Shown: positions 43,020 through 51,402 of the stretch, piece after piece
Layout of the letters: every line of letters starts with the position of its first letter
How positions within the stretch are numbered: the stretch's first letter is position 1
From: Ulvibacter litoralis
Lineage (GTDB): Bacteria; Bacteroidota; Bacteroidia; Flavobacteriales; Flavobacteriaceae
Direction of reading: 5' to 3'
Assembly (NCBI RefSeq): GCF_900102055.1
Contig: NZ_FNBA01000005.1
Location: 124,001 to 188,000, forward strand
DNA length: 64,000 bases
Translations under genes and position numbers: made by a program
The notes under the pieces: model-generated
The model's database searches: none
Told to the model about the DNA's origin: nothing
Seen by the model: the letters and a program-made list of their open reading frames with translations, nothing else

Positions 43020-43678
43020 GCTTCGTGGTTTTTATGATCGTAGAGAATTCCAATTCCGTTTGAAGTGCCAATGCGTGATGCGCCAGCTTCAATTAATTCG
43101 ATACATTGACTCGCAGTTTTTATTCCTCCAGAAGCTTTTATTTGCATGTGGTCGCCCACCTTTTTTTTGATTGTTATGATGTCTTTTACCGTAGCGCCTC
43201 GAGAACCAAATCCGGTCGATGTTTTTACGAAATCGGCTCCTGCCAATCTTGCAATTTCAGAGGCTAATTTCATTTCTGCCTGAGAAAGATAACAGGTTTC
43301 AATAATAACTTTAAGAATGCGACGCCCCATAACTTTTTTAATGGCCTTAATTTCTGCACTGACCGATTTTGTGAGTTGCGATTTTAAAAAACCAACGTTC
43401 AATACCATATCAATTTCATCTGCACCCTCTTTAATAGCTTGTTTTGTTTCTTCAATTTTAGATTTTGTGGAGTTGGCACCTAATGGAAACCCTACAGTCG
43501 CAATCACTTTTGCTGAATGATCTTTTAATGTGTTGGCGGCTAATGTTACATAACAAGTATTTACACAGACACCGTAAAAGTTATATTCGATAGCCTCGTT
43601 ACATAAGTTTGTAATATCTTCAGTCGTTGCTGTCGATTTAAGAAGTGTATGTTCAATATATGTATGTAGGTTTTTCAC
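43016..43678 (-). CDS. deoC: Deoxyribose-phosphate aldolase
   Basis: 220 residues, class I aldolase. The Schiff-base Lys lies in ADFVKTSTGF, the second conserved Lys is in VIIETCYLS-flanked strand regions, and EIDMVLNVG is a family motif. It cleaves deoxyribose-5-phosphate to acetaldehyde and glyceraldehyde-3-phosphate. Together with deoD it forms a deoxynucleoside salvage operon, ending in the OsmC-like gene. Confidence 0.95.
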   Translation of the reverse strand: MKNLHTYIEHTLLKSTATTEDITNLCNEAIEYNFYGVCVNTCYVTLAANTLKDHSAKVIATVGFPLGANSTKSKIEETKQAIKEGADEIDMVLNVGFLKSQLTKSVSAEIKAIKKVMGRRILKVIIETCYLSQAEMKLASEIARLAGADFVKTSTGFGSRGATVKDIITIKKKVGDHMQIKASGGIKTASQCIELIEAGASRIGTSNGIGILYDHKNHEA

Positions 43679-43716
43679 GTTTGATTGTGTTTTAAGGTGT
43701 AAGTTTCAGAAGAAAA

Positions 43717-44616
43717 CTAAAGTAAAAGTGGATTTAGTTTGTACTTTCTAAGAATAGGAAGTAGACGCTCTAAAGGGATTTCTACAGAAAAAGTTCCAGT
43801 ATAGGAAGGGCAAATTACACAATCGTCGAAGTAGTATTCCACCTTCATATCGTCAATTACAAAGTTGTTTTTATACTCAAAGAAATCGTCGAAAGAAATT
43901 TCCCAACAATCATAATACATATCACCACTGTTAATTTTTTCGGCTAATACTTCATTTAAAATGTGAGTCATTTCTTCTTCAGTACCTACATTGAAAAAAT
44001 CTTCATAATTCATAAATACAGATCGTTGTAAGTCAAAGTTTAAACAATCAAACGTATAAGAAGGGTGTAGCGTTCCTGAATAATAGTTTTCCTTGTAAAA
44101 AAGAACACTAATCAGTGTTTTATTTAAGTTGTACACTTTGTAATCTATAAAGCGTTTTTCTTTAAAACGGTTGATGCTTAAAGTGTCGCAAATAAGTTCT
44201 TTGTCTTCAAGAATACTAGCTTCAACCCCAGCAATGTCTAAATAAGTTTCTTCTAAATATTCGTTGAAGTTGTGATAGGATTCTTTAAAACCTTCATTAA
44301 GATAGGGGTAGGTAAAATCTATAAGATATAAATCTTCATCTTTAACGAATGTTTTTTTAGTTACTAACTCTTGTAGCTCTTCCTTGTCATCTTTCTTATC
44401 GATAAGGTTTTGCCGTTTTATGATTACCGATTTTGTTTTTTTTAATTCCGTTTCATTGGTTGTATAAATAGAATCAAAAGGCAATACTTTCTCAAAAGGT
44501 TCAGCTGTTTTAGGCAAGGTGTCAGACTCTAATCTTACATCGTCTATAGGCTTTTTTACATCATTTTTACAAGATAAAAGCAATACAGAGATAAGTAATA
44601 TTATATAGTATTTCAT
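43717..44616 (-). CDS. Lipoprotein with DUF3298/RsiV-like domain
   Basis: Start placed at the ATG at 44614-44616 because it begins the lipoprotein signal MKYYIILLISVLLLSC; a TTG at 44652 only adds a hydrophilic leader. The 299-residue protein has a domain of the DUF3298 type in its last 130 residues (GTLHPSYTFDCLNFDLQRSV, then YYFDDCVICP). It is secreted and membrane-anchored. It follows the TerB-like gene by 10 bases. Function unknown. Confidence 0.75.
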   Translation of the reverse strand: MKYYIILLISVLLLSCKNDVKKPIDDVRLESDTLPKTAEPFEKVLPFDSIYTTNETELKKTKSVIIKRQNLIDKKDDKEELQELVTKKTFVKDEDLYLIDFTYPYLNEGFKESYHNFNEYLEETYLDIAGVEASILEDKELICDTLSINRFKEKRFIDYKVYNLNKTLISVLFYKENYYSGTLHPSYTFDCLNFDLQRSVFMNYEDFFNVGTEEEMTHILNEVLAEKINSGDMYYDCWEISFDDFFEYKNNFVIDDMKVEYYFDDCVICPSYTGTFSVEIPLERLLPILRKYKLNPLLL

Positions 44617-44626
44617 AGTAGGTAAA

Positions 44627-45034
44627 TTAGTTTTTTTTGAATAACAATCCAAGTTTGGTCAACATTATTAATTCGCTTTTATTGATTCCATTGAAGGCAT
44701 CAGCAATTTTTTGGACTGTTTTAAGAATAAGCGCTTTTCTTTCTTCTGAAAAAAGGTTTTGATGATTTTTGTAATAATTAGTGAAGCTTTCAAAACAATC
44801 GTCAGCATCCATACGCTCATAATCGAACCATTCAAAAACGATGGATATTTGATATGCAGCATCAGTTTTAAACTGATCTTTGTAATCGTCCATTTGTTTC
44901 CATTCATCTTCCACAAGAGTTGTTAGCATTTTGTATTCTGCTTCGCGTACTACTTTATCAGCAGCGGCTACAGCATAAAATAGCTCACCTAATTTTTGAT
45001 AGAATAATAATTCTGGAGGACTTACTGTGCTCAT
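44627..45034 (-). CDS. TerB-like protein
   Basis: 135 residues, helical, with the acid-rich TerB pattern in helix 1 (ELFYAVAAADKVVREAEYKM) and a repeated pattern after residue 100 (NGINKSELIMLTKLG). TerB proteins occur in tellurite and envelope-stress systems and some act as metal-binding modules. It is the first gene of a two-gene operon driven in the minus direction by the TGAT-type box at 45090. The TerB name is based on pattern only. Confidence 0.65.
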   Translation of the reverse strand: MSTVSPPELLFYQKLGELFYAVAAADKVVREAEYKMLTTLVEDEWKQMDDYKDQFKTDAAYQISIVFEWFDYERMDADDCFESFTNYYKNHQNLFSEERKALILKTVQKIADAFNGINKSELIMLTKLGLLFKKN

Positions 45035-45058
45035 TTTTTATAAATGTTTTTTATAAGG

Positions 45059-45130
45059 TAAAAATAATTTTGATACATGAATTAGACTATGATATTTGTC
45101 AGTTAGATGTAAATATATTTGGTATTTTTG
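45059..45130. promoter_or_regulatory. Divergent promoter pair around one TGAT-type box
   Basis: TGAT-ATTT-GTCA (one mismatch) at 45090-45101. On the minus strand TATTTTTA (45059-45066) lies at bases 30-37, serving the TerB-like operon. On the plus strand TATTTTTG (45123-45130) lies at bases 28-35, two bases short of the usual register, ahead of the PAS kinase gene. Confidence 0.6.
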
Positions 45131-45134
45131 AAGG

Positions 45135-46652
45135 ATGGATGTATTTAAAAATGGTGGCAACGGATTTAAGTTGCTTTCAGAAGCTGTTTCAGAAGGAATT
45201 ATTATTGTAAACAAAGCGCAAACCATTGTGATGGCAAATGTATCTGCAAATGAATTATTTGGTTACAATGAAAATGAATTGGTTGGTCAGCAATTAGATG
45301 TTCTTATTCCTAAAAAATTCCATGGGCATCATCACAAACATGTTGATGGCTTTATGCAAGACAGTAACAAACGTCAAATGGGTCATGGAAGAGATTTATA
45401 CGGTGTTCGAAAAGATGGTTCTCAATTTCCTGTTGAAGCGGGGTTAAACCCGTTTTCAATGGATGGGAACGACTATGTGATGGCGTTGGTTATTGATATT
45501 TCTGTGCGTAAAGAAGCAGAGCAAGAACTACAACATTGGGCAAATATTTTTAATGAATCTCTAAATGAGATTTTTATTTTTGATGCCAAAACACTGTGTT
45601 TTATAGATGTAAATAAAGGAGCGTTAACTAATATTGGATACGATTTAGAAACCCTTCGGAAAATGACTCCCGCTGATATAAAACCCGATTACAATAAAGC
45701 CCAATTTCTAGCTAAAATAGCTCCATTGGTAGATGGAGAAGTAGATAAATTAAAATTTAATACTAGACACCAACGGAAAAATGGAACTATTTATCCTGTA
45801 GAAGTTCATTTACAGAAATCTTCAAAAGGAGAAAAGGATATGATGGTGGCTATTATTCTGGATATTACCGAACAGGAGCAATACACCCAAAAACTTGAAA
45901 ATACCGTTACACAGCGTACCAAACAACTTGAGGAAGCATTAACCAAGGAAAAAGAGCTGAACGAATTAAAAACAAAATTTCTTTCTTTAGTGTCGCATGA
46001 ATTTAAAACTCCATTAAGCGGAATCCTTACCTCTGCTACCTTGGTTGGGAAATATGAGAAAGAAGAACAACAAGATAAACGTGAAAAACATATAAAAACC
46101 ATTCAGGGTAAAGTCAAATATCTTAACAATATTCTCAATGACTTTTTATCGATAGAACGCTTAGAGAATGGAAAAGTGAATTATAAGTTTACGCATTTTC
46201 CTTTGAGTAAAGTGGTGAATGAGGTAATTTATGATGCTAATATGTTATTAAAAGATGGGCAACATATAGAGTACCCTGAAAACATAGATGGTATCTTTTT
46301 AGATTTTGATGAAAAAATTATTGAATTAATTTTAACCAATCTAATCAATAATGCAATTAAATACTCTTCTGAAAATACGACAATTTATCTAACCGTTAAA
46401 CAAGTAAAGGAAACGTTAGTGCTAAGCCTAAAAGATGAAGGAATAGGAATTCCTGAAGCAGATCAAAAGCATGTTTTTAACCGCTATTTTAGAGCTGAAA
46501 ACGCATTGTTGAATCAAGGAACAGGGATTGGCCTTAATATTGTGAAAACTCACTTGGAAAACTTAGGTGGTACAATTACCTTTACAAGTAAACAAAACGA
46601 AGGGACCACTTTTACAGTGACAATTCCTTTAAGCATTGATACAGCACTATGA
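45135..46652 (+). CDS. PAS-PAS sensor histidine kinase
   Basis: 505 residues, no membrane segment. PAS-A (about 10-125) and PAS-B (about 135-250) precede a coiled linker, the HisKA box with His288 (LSLVSHEFKTPLSG) and a HATPase domain (NLINNAIKYS; DEGIGIP; GTGIGLNIV). The first PAS contains a His-rich stretch (KFHGHHHKHVDGF) where FixL has its haem-binding His, which suggests an oxygen or gas ligand, but this is a resemblance only. It is coupled to the regulator gene by a 4-base overlap. The start lies only 5 bases from the promoter element, so the transcript may be leaderless. Confidence 0.9.
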   Translation: MDVFKNGGNGFKLLSEAVSEGIIIVNKAQTIVMANVSANELFGYNENELVGQQLDVLIPKKFHGHHHKHVDGFMQDSNKRQMGHGRDLYGVRKDGSQFPVEAGLNPFSMDGNDYVMALVIDISVRKEAEQELQHWANIFNESLNEIFIFDAKTLCFIDVNKGALTNIGYDLETLRKMTPADIKPDYNKAQFLAKIAPLVDGEVDKLKFNTRHQRKNGTIYPVEVHLQKSSKGEKDMMVAIILDITEQEQYTQKLENTVTQRTKQLEEALTKEKELNELKTKFLSLVSHEFKTPLSGILTSATLVGKYEKEEQQDKREKHIKTIQGKVKYLNNILNDFLSIERLENGKVNYKFTHFPLSKVVNEVIYDANMLLKDGQHIEYPENIDGIFLDFDEKIIELILTNLINNAIKYSSENTTIYLTVKQVKETLVLSLKDEGIGIPEADQKHVFNRYFRAENALLNQGTGIGLNIVKTHLENLGGTITFTSKQNEGTTFTVTIPLSIDTAL

Positions 46653-47698
46653 AAACCATCCTTTTAATTGAAGACGACGCAGCTTTACGTGAAAATACGG
46701 CCGAATTACTTGAACTAGCCAATTATACAGTATTTACAGCGACGAACGGTAGGATAGGGATTGAAGTCGCTAAAAAACAGCTTCCAGATATTATTGTATG
46801 CGATATCATGATGCCAGAAATTGATGGCTATGGGGTGTTGGAAGCCGTTTCTATGGATCCAACAACCTCACATATCCCTTTTGTTTTTTTATCAGCGCGC
46901 ACAGAGCATAAAGAAATTCGTAAAGGAATGGATATGGGGGCAGACGATTACCTAACCAAACCTTTTGAAGAAGAAGAATTGCTGAGCGCTGTAGAAAGCA
47001 GGTTAGCCAAAGCTGAAATACTTACAAAAGCCCTTGATGTTTCTTCTAAAAAAAAAGAGGATGAAGACACTGTAAGAAATCTCAACGAACTTAAAAATCT
47101 CTTTGATGATACAGGAGTCATAAAATCATTTTTGAAAGGAGAGACAATCTATCAAGAAGGAGACCATTCAAATACGATTTATCTTATTCTTGAAGGGATT
47201 GTAAAAAGCCATAAAATGGAAGAAGGTGGAAAAGAGCTTATCACAGCCTTGCACAAGCCTGACGACTTCTTAGGCTTTACGTCTTTTATTGAAAATATAC
47301 CTTATCAAGAAACGGCAACTGTCGTTGAAAATGTATCGGTAGCGGGGATTTCAAAAAGTGAGTTAAAAAACATTCTAGGTAAAAACCAAAATTTATCTTT
47401 AGAGTTAATGAATGTTTTAACGAATAACATTGCTGAAATTAAAGAACAATTGTTGCAAATGGCATATAGCTCTGTAAGAAAAAAAACAGCACAGACAATT
47501 CTTCAATTTGCCCGTGTTTTGAATAAGAAGCCTGATGAAGCTATTAAAATTTCCCGTAGTGATTTAGCGAGTGTTGCTGGTATTGCAACAGAAAGTTTGA
47601 TACGAACACTTTCAGAATTTAAGAAAAGAGGGCTCATCGGAATTGAAGGACGAAATATCACCATTTTAAACTTACAGGAACTCGAAACTGTAGAATAA
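46649..47698 (+). CDS. Hybrid response regulator: REC, cNMP-binding and Crp-type HTH
   Basis: 349 residues. Receiver domain (1-125, Asp52 in VCDIMMPEIDG, TKPFEEEEL), cyclic-nucleotide-binding-like beta-roll (about 150-270, with GETIYQEGDHSNTIYLILEG) and Crp winged helix (about 290-345, SRSDLASVAGIATESLIRTL) follow in order. In the recognition helix, Glu and Arg are four residues apart (E-S-L-I-R), as in Crp and FNR. It lacks the FNR Cys cluster, so oxygen sensing would come through the kinase. As the only Crp/Fnr-type regulator in this window it is the best candidate binder of the palindromic boxes. Confidence 0.93.
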   Translation: MKTILLIEDDAALRENTAELLELANYTVFTATNGRIGIEVAKKQLPDIIVCDIMMPEIDGYGVLEAVSMDPTTSHIPFVFLSARTEHKEIRKGMDMGADDYLTKPFEEEELLSAVESRLAKAEILTKALDVSSKKKEDEDTVRNLNELKNLFDDTGVIKSFLKGETIYQEGDHSNTIYLILEGIVKSHKMEEGGKELITALHKPDDFLGFTSFIENIPYQETATVVENVSVAGISKSELKNILGKNQNLSLELMNVLTNNIAEIKEQLLQMAYSSVRKKTAQTILQFARVLNKKPDEAIKISRSDLASVAGIATESLIRTLSEFKKRGLIGIEGRNITILNLQELETVE

Positions 47699-47708
47699 TT
47701 CCTAGAAC

Positions 47709-47751
47709 TGATTTTTATCATATAACCTAATAGTTTGCATTAATACATTTG
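47709..47751 (+). promoter_or_regulatory. TGAT-type box and -7 element of the second USP gene
   Basis: Perfect palindrome TGAT-TTTT-ATCA at 47709-47720 and perfect -7 TACATTTG (47744-47751) in the 30-37 register. Predicted start about 47757, leader about 12 bases. Confidence 0.8.
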
Positions 47752-47768
47752 TTTTAACAATACCTATA

Positions 47769-48605
47769 ATGCAGCAATTATTATTACCTACCGATTTTTC
47801 TGAGAATGCTTGGAATGCAACCAAGTACGCCTTACGTTTTTTTGAAAAAAAGAAGGTTACTTTTCATTTTTTACACATAGATATCTCATTGCCAAGTGTA
47901 AAGGAAGAAGATTTACATGTTGCTGGGTTTTCTATAAAAAAAGAAATTCCTAAACACTTAAAAGATCAAATGGAACAATGGATTCAAAGAATAAAATCCA
48001 ATTATCCAAATGAGAACCATAGTTTCGAGTATTTAATATCTCAAACAACTTTTATCTCGGGCATTCGAGACTATATTTTAAAAAAGGACATTGATTTTAT
48101 AATTATGGGGACTAAAGGCGCTTCAGGAGTAAAAGAAATGACATTGGGAAGTAAAACAGGAGCGGTCATAACGCGTGTTAAATGTTCTATTTTAGTGATT
48201 CCCGAAGAGGCTTCTTTCAAATACCCTATCAATATTGGGTTTCCAACAGACTTCAACATGTCTTATAAACAAAAAGTAATAGATACGCTGTATGAGGTTA
48301 CTAAGATGTTTCAGTCATCCATAAAAGTCTTACGAGTTGCGCAAACTCAAAAACCGTTGGATAATTTTCAGAATACAAAAAGAGAAGAATTAAAAGAGCG
48401 CTTGAGTGATATTCCGCTTAGTTTTCATGTAATTGAAGACCCAAACCTAGACAACGCATTACAGTCTTTTGTAACTACAATGCAAATAGATATGGTTGCA
48501 ATGATTGCAAAAAACTTAAATTTTTTCCAACGTATTTTGTTTAAACCTCAAGTAGCGAAAATAAGTTACCATGTGCAAATTCCTTTTTTGGTATTGCATG
48601 AATAA
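47769..48605 (+). CDS. Two-domain universal stress protein
   Basis: 278 residues, two USP domains. The first has PTDFSENAWNATKYAL and the ATP loop MGTKGASGVKEMTLGSKT; the second lacks the glycine-rich loop. First USP gene after the two-component pair, with its own perfect TGAT-type promoter. USP proteins of this class may bind ATP in only one half. Confidence 0.93.
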   Translation: MQQLLLPTDFSENAWNATKYALRFFEKKKVTFHFLHIDISLPSVKEEDLHVAGFSIKKEIPKHLKDQMEQWIQRIKSNYPNENHSFEYLISQTTFISGIRDYILKKDIDFIIMGTKGASGVKEMTLGSKTGAVITRVKCSILVIPEEASFKYPINIGFPTDFNMSYKQKVIDTLYEVTKMFQSSIKVLRVAQTQKPLDNFQNTKREELKERLSDIPLSFHVIEDPNLDNALQSFVTTMQIDMVAMIAKNLNFFQRILFKPQVAKISYHVQIPFLVLHE

Positions 48606-48641
48606 TGTGTAAAAGCGTTACGTTTTTAATGAAGGCGCGAC

Positions 48642-48684
48642 TGATATTAATCATTTTATATGAATTAGTTAAGCAATAACTTTG
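48642..48684 (+). promoter_or_regulatory. TGAT-type box and -7 element of the third USP gene
   Basis: Perfect palindrome TGAT-ATTA-ATCA at 48642-48653 and perfect -7 TAACTTTG (48677-48684) in the 30-37 register. Predicted start about 48690. Confidence 0.8.
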
Positions 48685-48707
48685 GTTACATCCTAAAATG
48701 TGAACCG

Positions 48708-49556
48708 ATGCGAAAAATAATAATTCCTACCGACTTTTCTGAAAATTCACTGAATGCCGCTACCTATGCGTTAGAACTTTTTAAATATTTTCGATCTGAA
48801 GTATTTATTGTTCATGCCTATGCAGACGAAGTTTATAATTCTAATGTGGTGATGAAACCTTCAGAATTTGAAGAAGTAAAAAATGAAAAACGAACAAATT
48901 CGGAACACGAGTTAGAAAAGTTCAAATCGAAAGTAATTGAACATTTTCACAATCCGAAACACCATCTCTATACACTTTCTGTTTTTGGATCTTTAGTTGA
49001 TGTAGTTAACGACTTGGTAGATGAAGAAAATATCGATGTTGTGGCAATGGGCACAAGGGGAGAAACCAACGATAAAAAAATAACGTTTGGAAGTAACACC
49101 CTTCAAGTAATACGATATGTTAATTGTCCCGTATTGGCAGTACCAGAAAATTATCACGATATTCTTCCTAAAAAAATATTATTTCCTTCAGATTTTATGT
49201 TGCCTTTCAAACAAAGAGAGTTGAAACTTTTAGGCACCATGGCAGAGCGAATCACTGCGACCATACATTGCTTGTATATTTCAAAATTTGAAGAACTTTC
49301 AAACAGGCAAGAAGACAACAAAGCTTTTTTAGAACTCGCGTTTGCTAAGAATAAAGTTTCGTTCCCTCAAGTAGTTGGGAAAGATATTACCGAAGCCATA
49401 AACGAATACATTAAAGAAAACGAGATGGACTTGTTGGTAATGGTGAATTCACGGCATTCGTACTTAGAAAATATTTTGTACACATCGACCATTGAAAAAA
49501 TTGGGCTTCATATTCAAATTCCTTTTTTGGTGCTTCAAAATTTACAACGATACTAA
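48708..49556 (+). CDS. Two-domain universal stress protein
   Basis: 282 residues. N-terminal domain PTDFSENSLNAATYALELFK with ATP loop AMGTRGETNDKKITFGSN; the second domain has no intact loop. It forms a probable transcript with the next USP, which has no clear box of its own. Sequence divergence from its neighbours shows old duplications rather than recent ones. Confidence 0.92.
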   Translation: MRKIIIPTDFSENSLNAATYALELFKYFRSEVFIVHAYADEVYNSNVVMKPSEFEEVKNEKRTNSEHELEKFKSKVIEHFHNPKHHLYTLSVFGSLVDVVNDLVDEENIDVVAMGTRGETNDKKITFGSNTLQVIRYVNCPVLAVPENYHDILPKKILFPSDFMLPFKQRELKLLGTMAERITATIHCLYISKFEELSNRQEDNKAFLELAFAKNKVSFPQVVGKDITEAINEYIKENEMDLLVMVNSRHSYLENILYTSTIEKIGLHIQIPFLVLQNLQRY

Positions 49557-49627
49557 ATTAGTGCCCTCACAGGGGTAATGATTATGAACAACAATTCAGA
49601 AAAAAATAAAACGTAAAACATATAAAA

Positions 49628-50476
49628 ATGAAAACAATTCTCATTCCTACTGACTTTTCTAACAATGCATATTGTGCACTGTATTATGCAGCAAAACTTT
49701 TTCAAGATCAAAAAATAAAATTCATTATTTACCACTCTTTTGAGGACCAGGTAACAAACCTAACGAGTCGTATTGATATCGGGAAAACAGAAGCTGTTGT
49801 TGAGGAATTGTATGAAACCTATGAGTCTAAATGTAATGAGGTGAAGCATAAAATAGTGTTAGATACTGAAAATCCAAACCATACCTATGAGGTGATAGCG
49901 ACCTCTTTATCCTTATCGCGAGCAACCAATAAATTGATTGAAAAGGAAAATGCCTTCTATGTCGTAATGGGAAGTAAAGGAGCAACAGAAATGGCTTCTG
50001 TTTTTATGGGGAGCAATACCCTTTCATTAATCTCTAGTATTAAAAAAGCAGCACTGCTTATTATTCCTAAAGAGCTTGATTATAAACCTATAGATGTCTT
50101 AGGGTTTGCGACAGGATTTAAAAGGTCTTATACGAAAAAGGAGTTAGCTCCATTAATGTATATAGCAGCTTTAAACAAAGCATCTGTGAAGGTATTACAC
50201 ATACATAAAGAAGAACGATTAACAGATGCACAACAGGCAAATTTTGAGCATTTATTAGAGCTCCTAGAAGAATATACCGTAGAAAGTAATTGGTTGTCTG
50301 AAGATATAGATAATTACGAAGCGATAAGTTCTCATTTAACAGAAGAAAATGTAGATATGCTCGCAATGATATATTACAAACACAATGCAATTGTACGATT
50401 CTTCAGAGAGGCTACTGTTAAAAATATAGCAAAATATACACAGAGCCCATTTTTAGTGTTGCCTAAGAGAGACTGA
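49628..50476 (+). CDS. Two-domain universal stress protein
   Basis: 282 residues. N-terminal domain PTDFSNNAYCALYYAAKLFQ and ATP loop MGSKGATEMASVFMGSNT. It lies 71 bases after the previous USP with no promoter of the usual register, so it is probably read through. Its stop codon overlaps the TGAT box of the next gene. Confidence 0.92.
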   Translation: MKTILIPTDFSNNAYCALYYAAKLFQDQKIKFIIYHSFEDQVTNLTSRIDIGKTEAVVEELYETYESKCNEVKHKIVLDTENPNHTYEVIATSLSLSRATNKLIEKENAFYVVMGSKGATEMASVFMGSNTLSLISSIKKAALLIIPKELDYKPIDVLGFATGFKRSYTKKELAPLMYIAALNKASVKVLHIHKEERLTDAQQANFEHLLELLEEYTVESNWLSEDIDNYEAISSHLTEENVDMLAMIYYKHNAIVRFFREATVKNIAKYTQSPFLVLPKRD

Positions 50477-50516
50477 TATTTATCATAGGTACAATGTATT
50501 TCAATCGCTATTTTTA
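50474..50516 (+). promoter_or_regulatory. TGAT-type box and -7 element of the fifth USP gene
   Basis: Perfect palindrome TGAT-ATTT-ATCA at 50474-50485, beginning in the stop codon of the previous gene, with -7 TATTTTTA (50509-50516, one mismatch) in the 30-37 register. Confidence 0.68.
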
Positions 50517-50544
50517 ATCTAAGGAAACCTTAATAAATACTGAA

Positions 50545-51396
50545 ATGAAGAAGAAAATTTTATTGCCTACAGATTTTTCAAAAAATGCGTGGAATGCTGT
50601 TCGATATGCGAGCGAGTTATTCAAAAACGAAGAGGTGGATTTTTACCTACTAAATACTTTTATGGTTGCCAATTACGCGATTGACAATTTGATGGTAGCG
50701 AATTTAGAAAATAAATTGTTTGAAGATGCCAAGAAAAGATCAAATTCTGGACTCGCCAAATTATTACAACAAATCGAATTATTAGATGTTCCATCAAACC
50801 ATACGTATTTTACAAAATCATTATTAAATACTCCATTGGAGGGCGTAAAACAGTTTGTGGATGATAAGGATATCGATATGGTAATTATCTCTAATAAAGG
50901 AGAAACAGATAATATTGATACCATACTTGGAAGTAATAGTATTGATTTTATGGAAAAAGTGCGGAATTGTCCTGTATTTATGATTCCTACCGATGTCATT
51001 TTTAAAGAACCTAATGAAATTGTTTTTCCTACTAGTTTTAAAACACATTACAAACGTAGAGAGTTAAAGTACCTGTACGAAATTGCAAAAATAACCAATG
51101 CACCTATTCGCATTTTACATATTAATGAATCTGAAAAATTATCTGAAGAGCAACAAGCAAAAAAAGAATTGTTGGAAGAGTGCTTTGACGGTCTTACTTA
51201 TTCTTTTCATTATTTAGAAAATGCAGATGTTCAGACAGGACTTAATTTATTTATTCAAGTTCGGGAAAGTGAAATGATTTCATTTATCAATAAAAAGCAT
51301 GGTTTTTTTGAATTTAATTTTTCAAAACCTATGGTGAAAGAGTTAGGCTATCATGCAAAAGTTCCTGTTTTGGTGTTACATGATTTACGTAATTAA
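50545..51396 (+). CDS. Two-domain universal stress protein with degenerate ATP loop
   Basis: 283 residues. The first domain has PTDFSKNAWNAVRYASELF but its loop reads IISNKGETDNIDTILGSNS, without the M-G-(S/T/I) start seen in the others. It is likely not an ATP binder in this half. It is followed by the ATP-cone/nuclease gene after 6 bases, so they are co-transcribed from the TGAT-type promoter. Confidence 0.9.
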   Translation: MKKKILLPTDFSKNAWNAVRYASELFKNEEVDFYLLNTFMVANYAIDNLMVANLENKLFEDAKKRSNSGLAKLLQQIELLDVPSNHTYFTKSLLNTPLEGVKQFVDDKDIDMVIISNKGETDNIDTILGSNSIDFMEKVRNCPVFMIPTDVIFKEPNEIVFPTSFKTHYKRRELKYLYEIAKITNAPIRILHINESEKLSEEQQAKKELLEECFDGLTYSFHYLENADVQTGLNLFIQVRESEMISFINKKHGFFEFNFSKPMVKELGYHAKVPVLVLHDLRN

Positions 51397-51402
51397 GCAG
51401 TC

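Noticed and set aside
44617-44652. TTG start for the DUF3298-like lipoprotein
   Set aside because: It would bury the lipoprotein signal MKYYIILLISVLLLSC behind a hydrophilic leader and overlap the preceding gene's end.
48676-48689. ATAAC-TTTG-GTTAC, a GTAAC-like palindrome upstream of the third USP gene
   Set aside because: Its left half and spacer are the -7 element TAACTTTG belonging to the TGAT box at 48642. It lies at the start point rather than at -41.5, so I treat it as coincidence.
49579-49590. TGAT-TATG-AACA as a possible box for the USP gene at 49628
   Set aside because: The second half mismatches, and bases 30-37 from its centre (TAAAACAT) do not resemble a -7 element.
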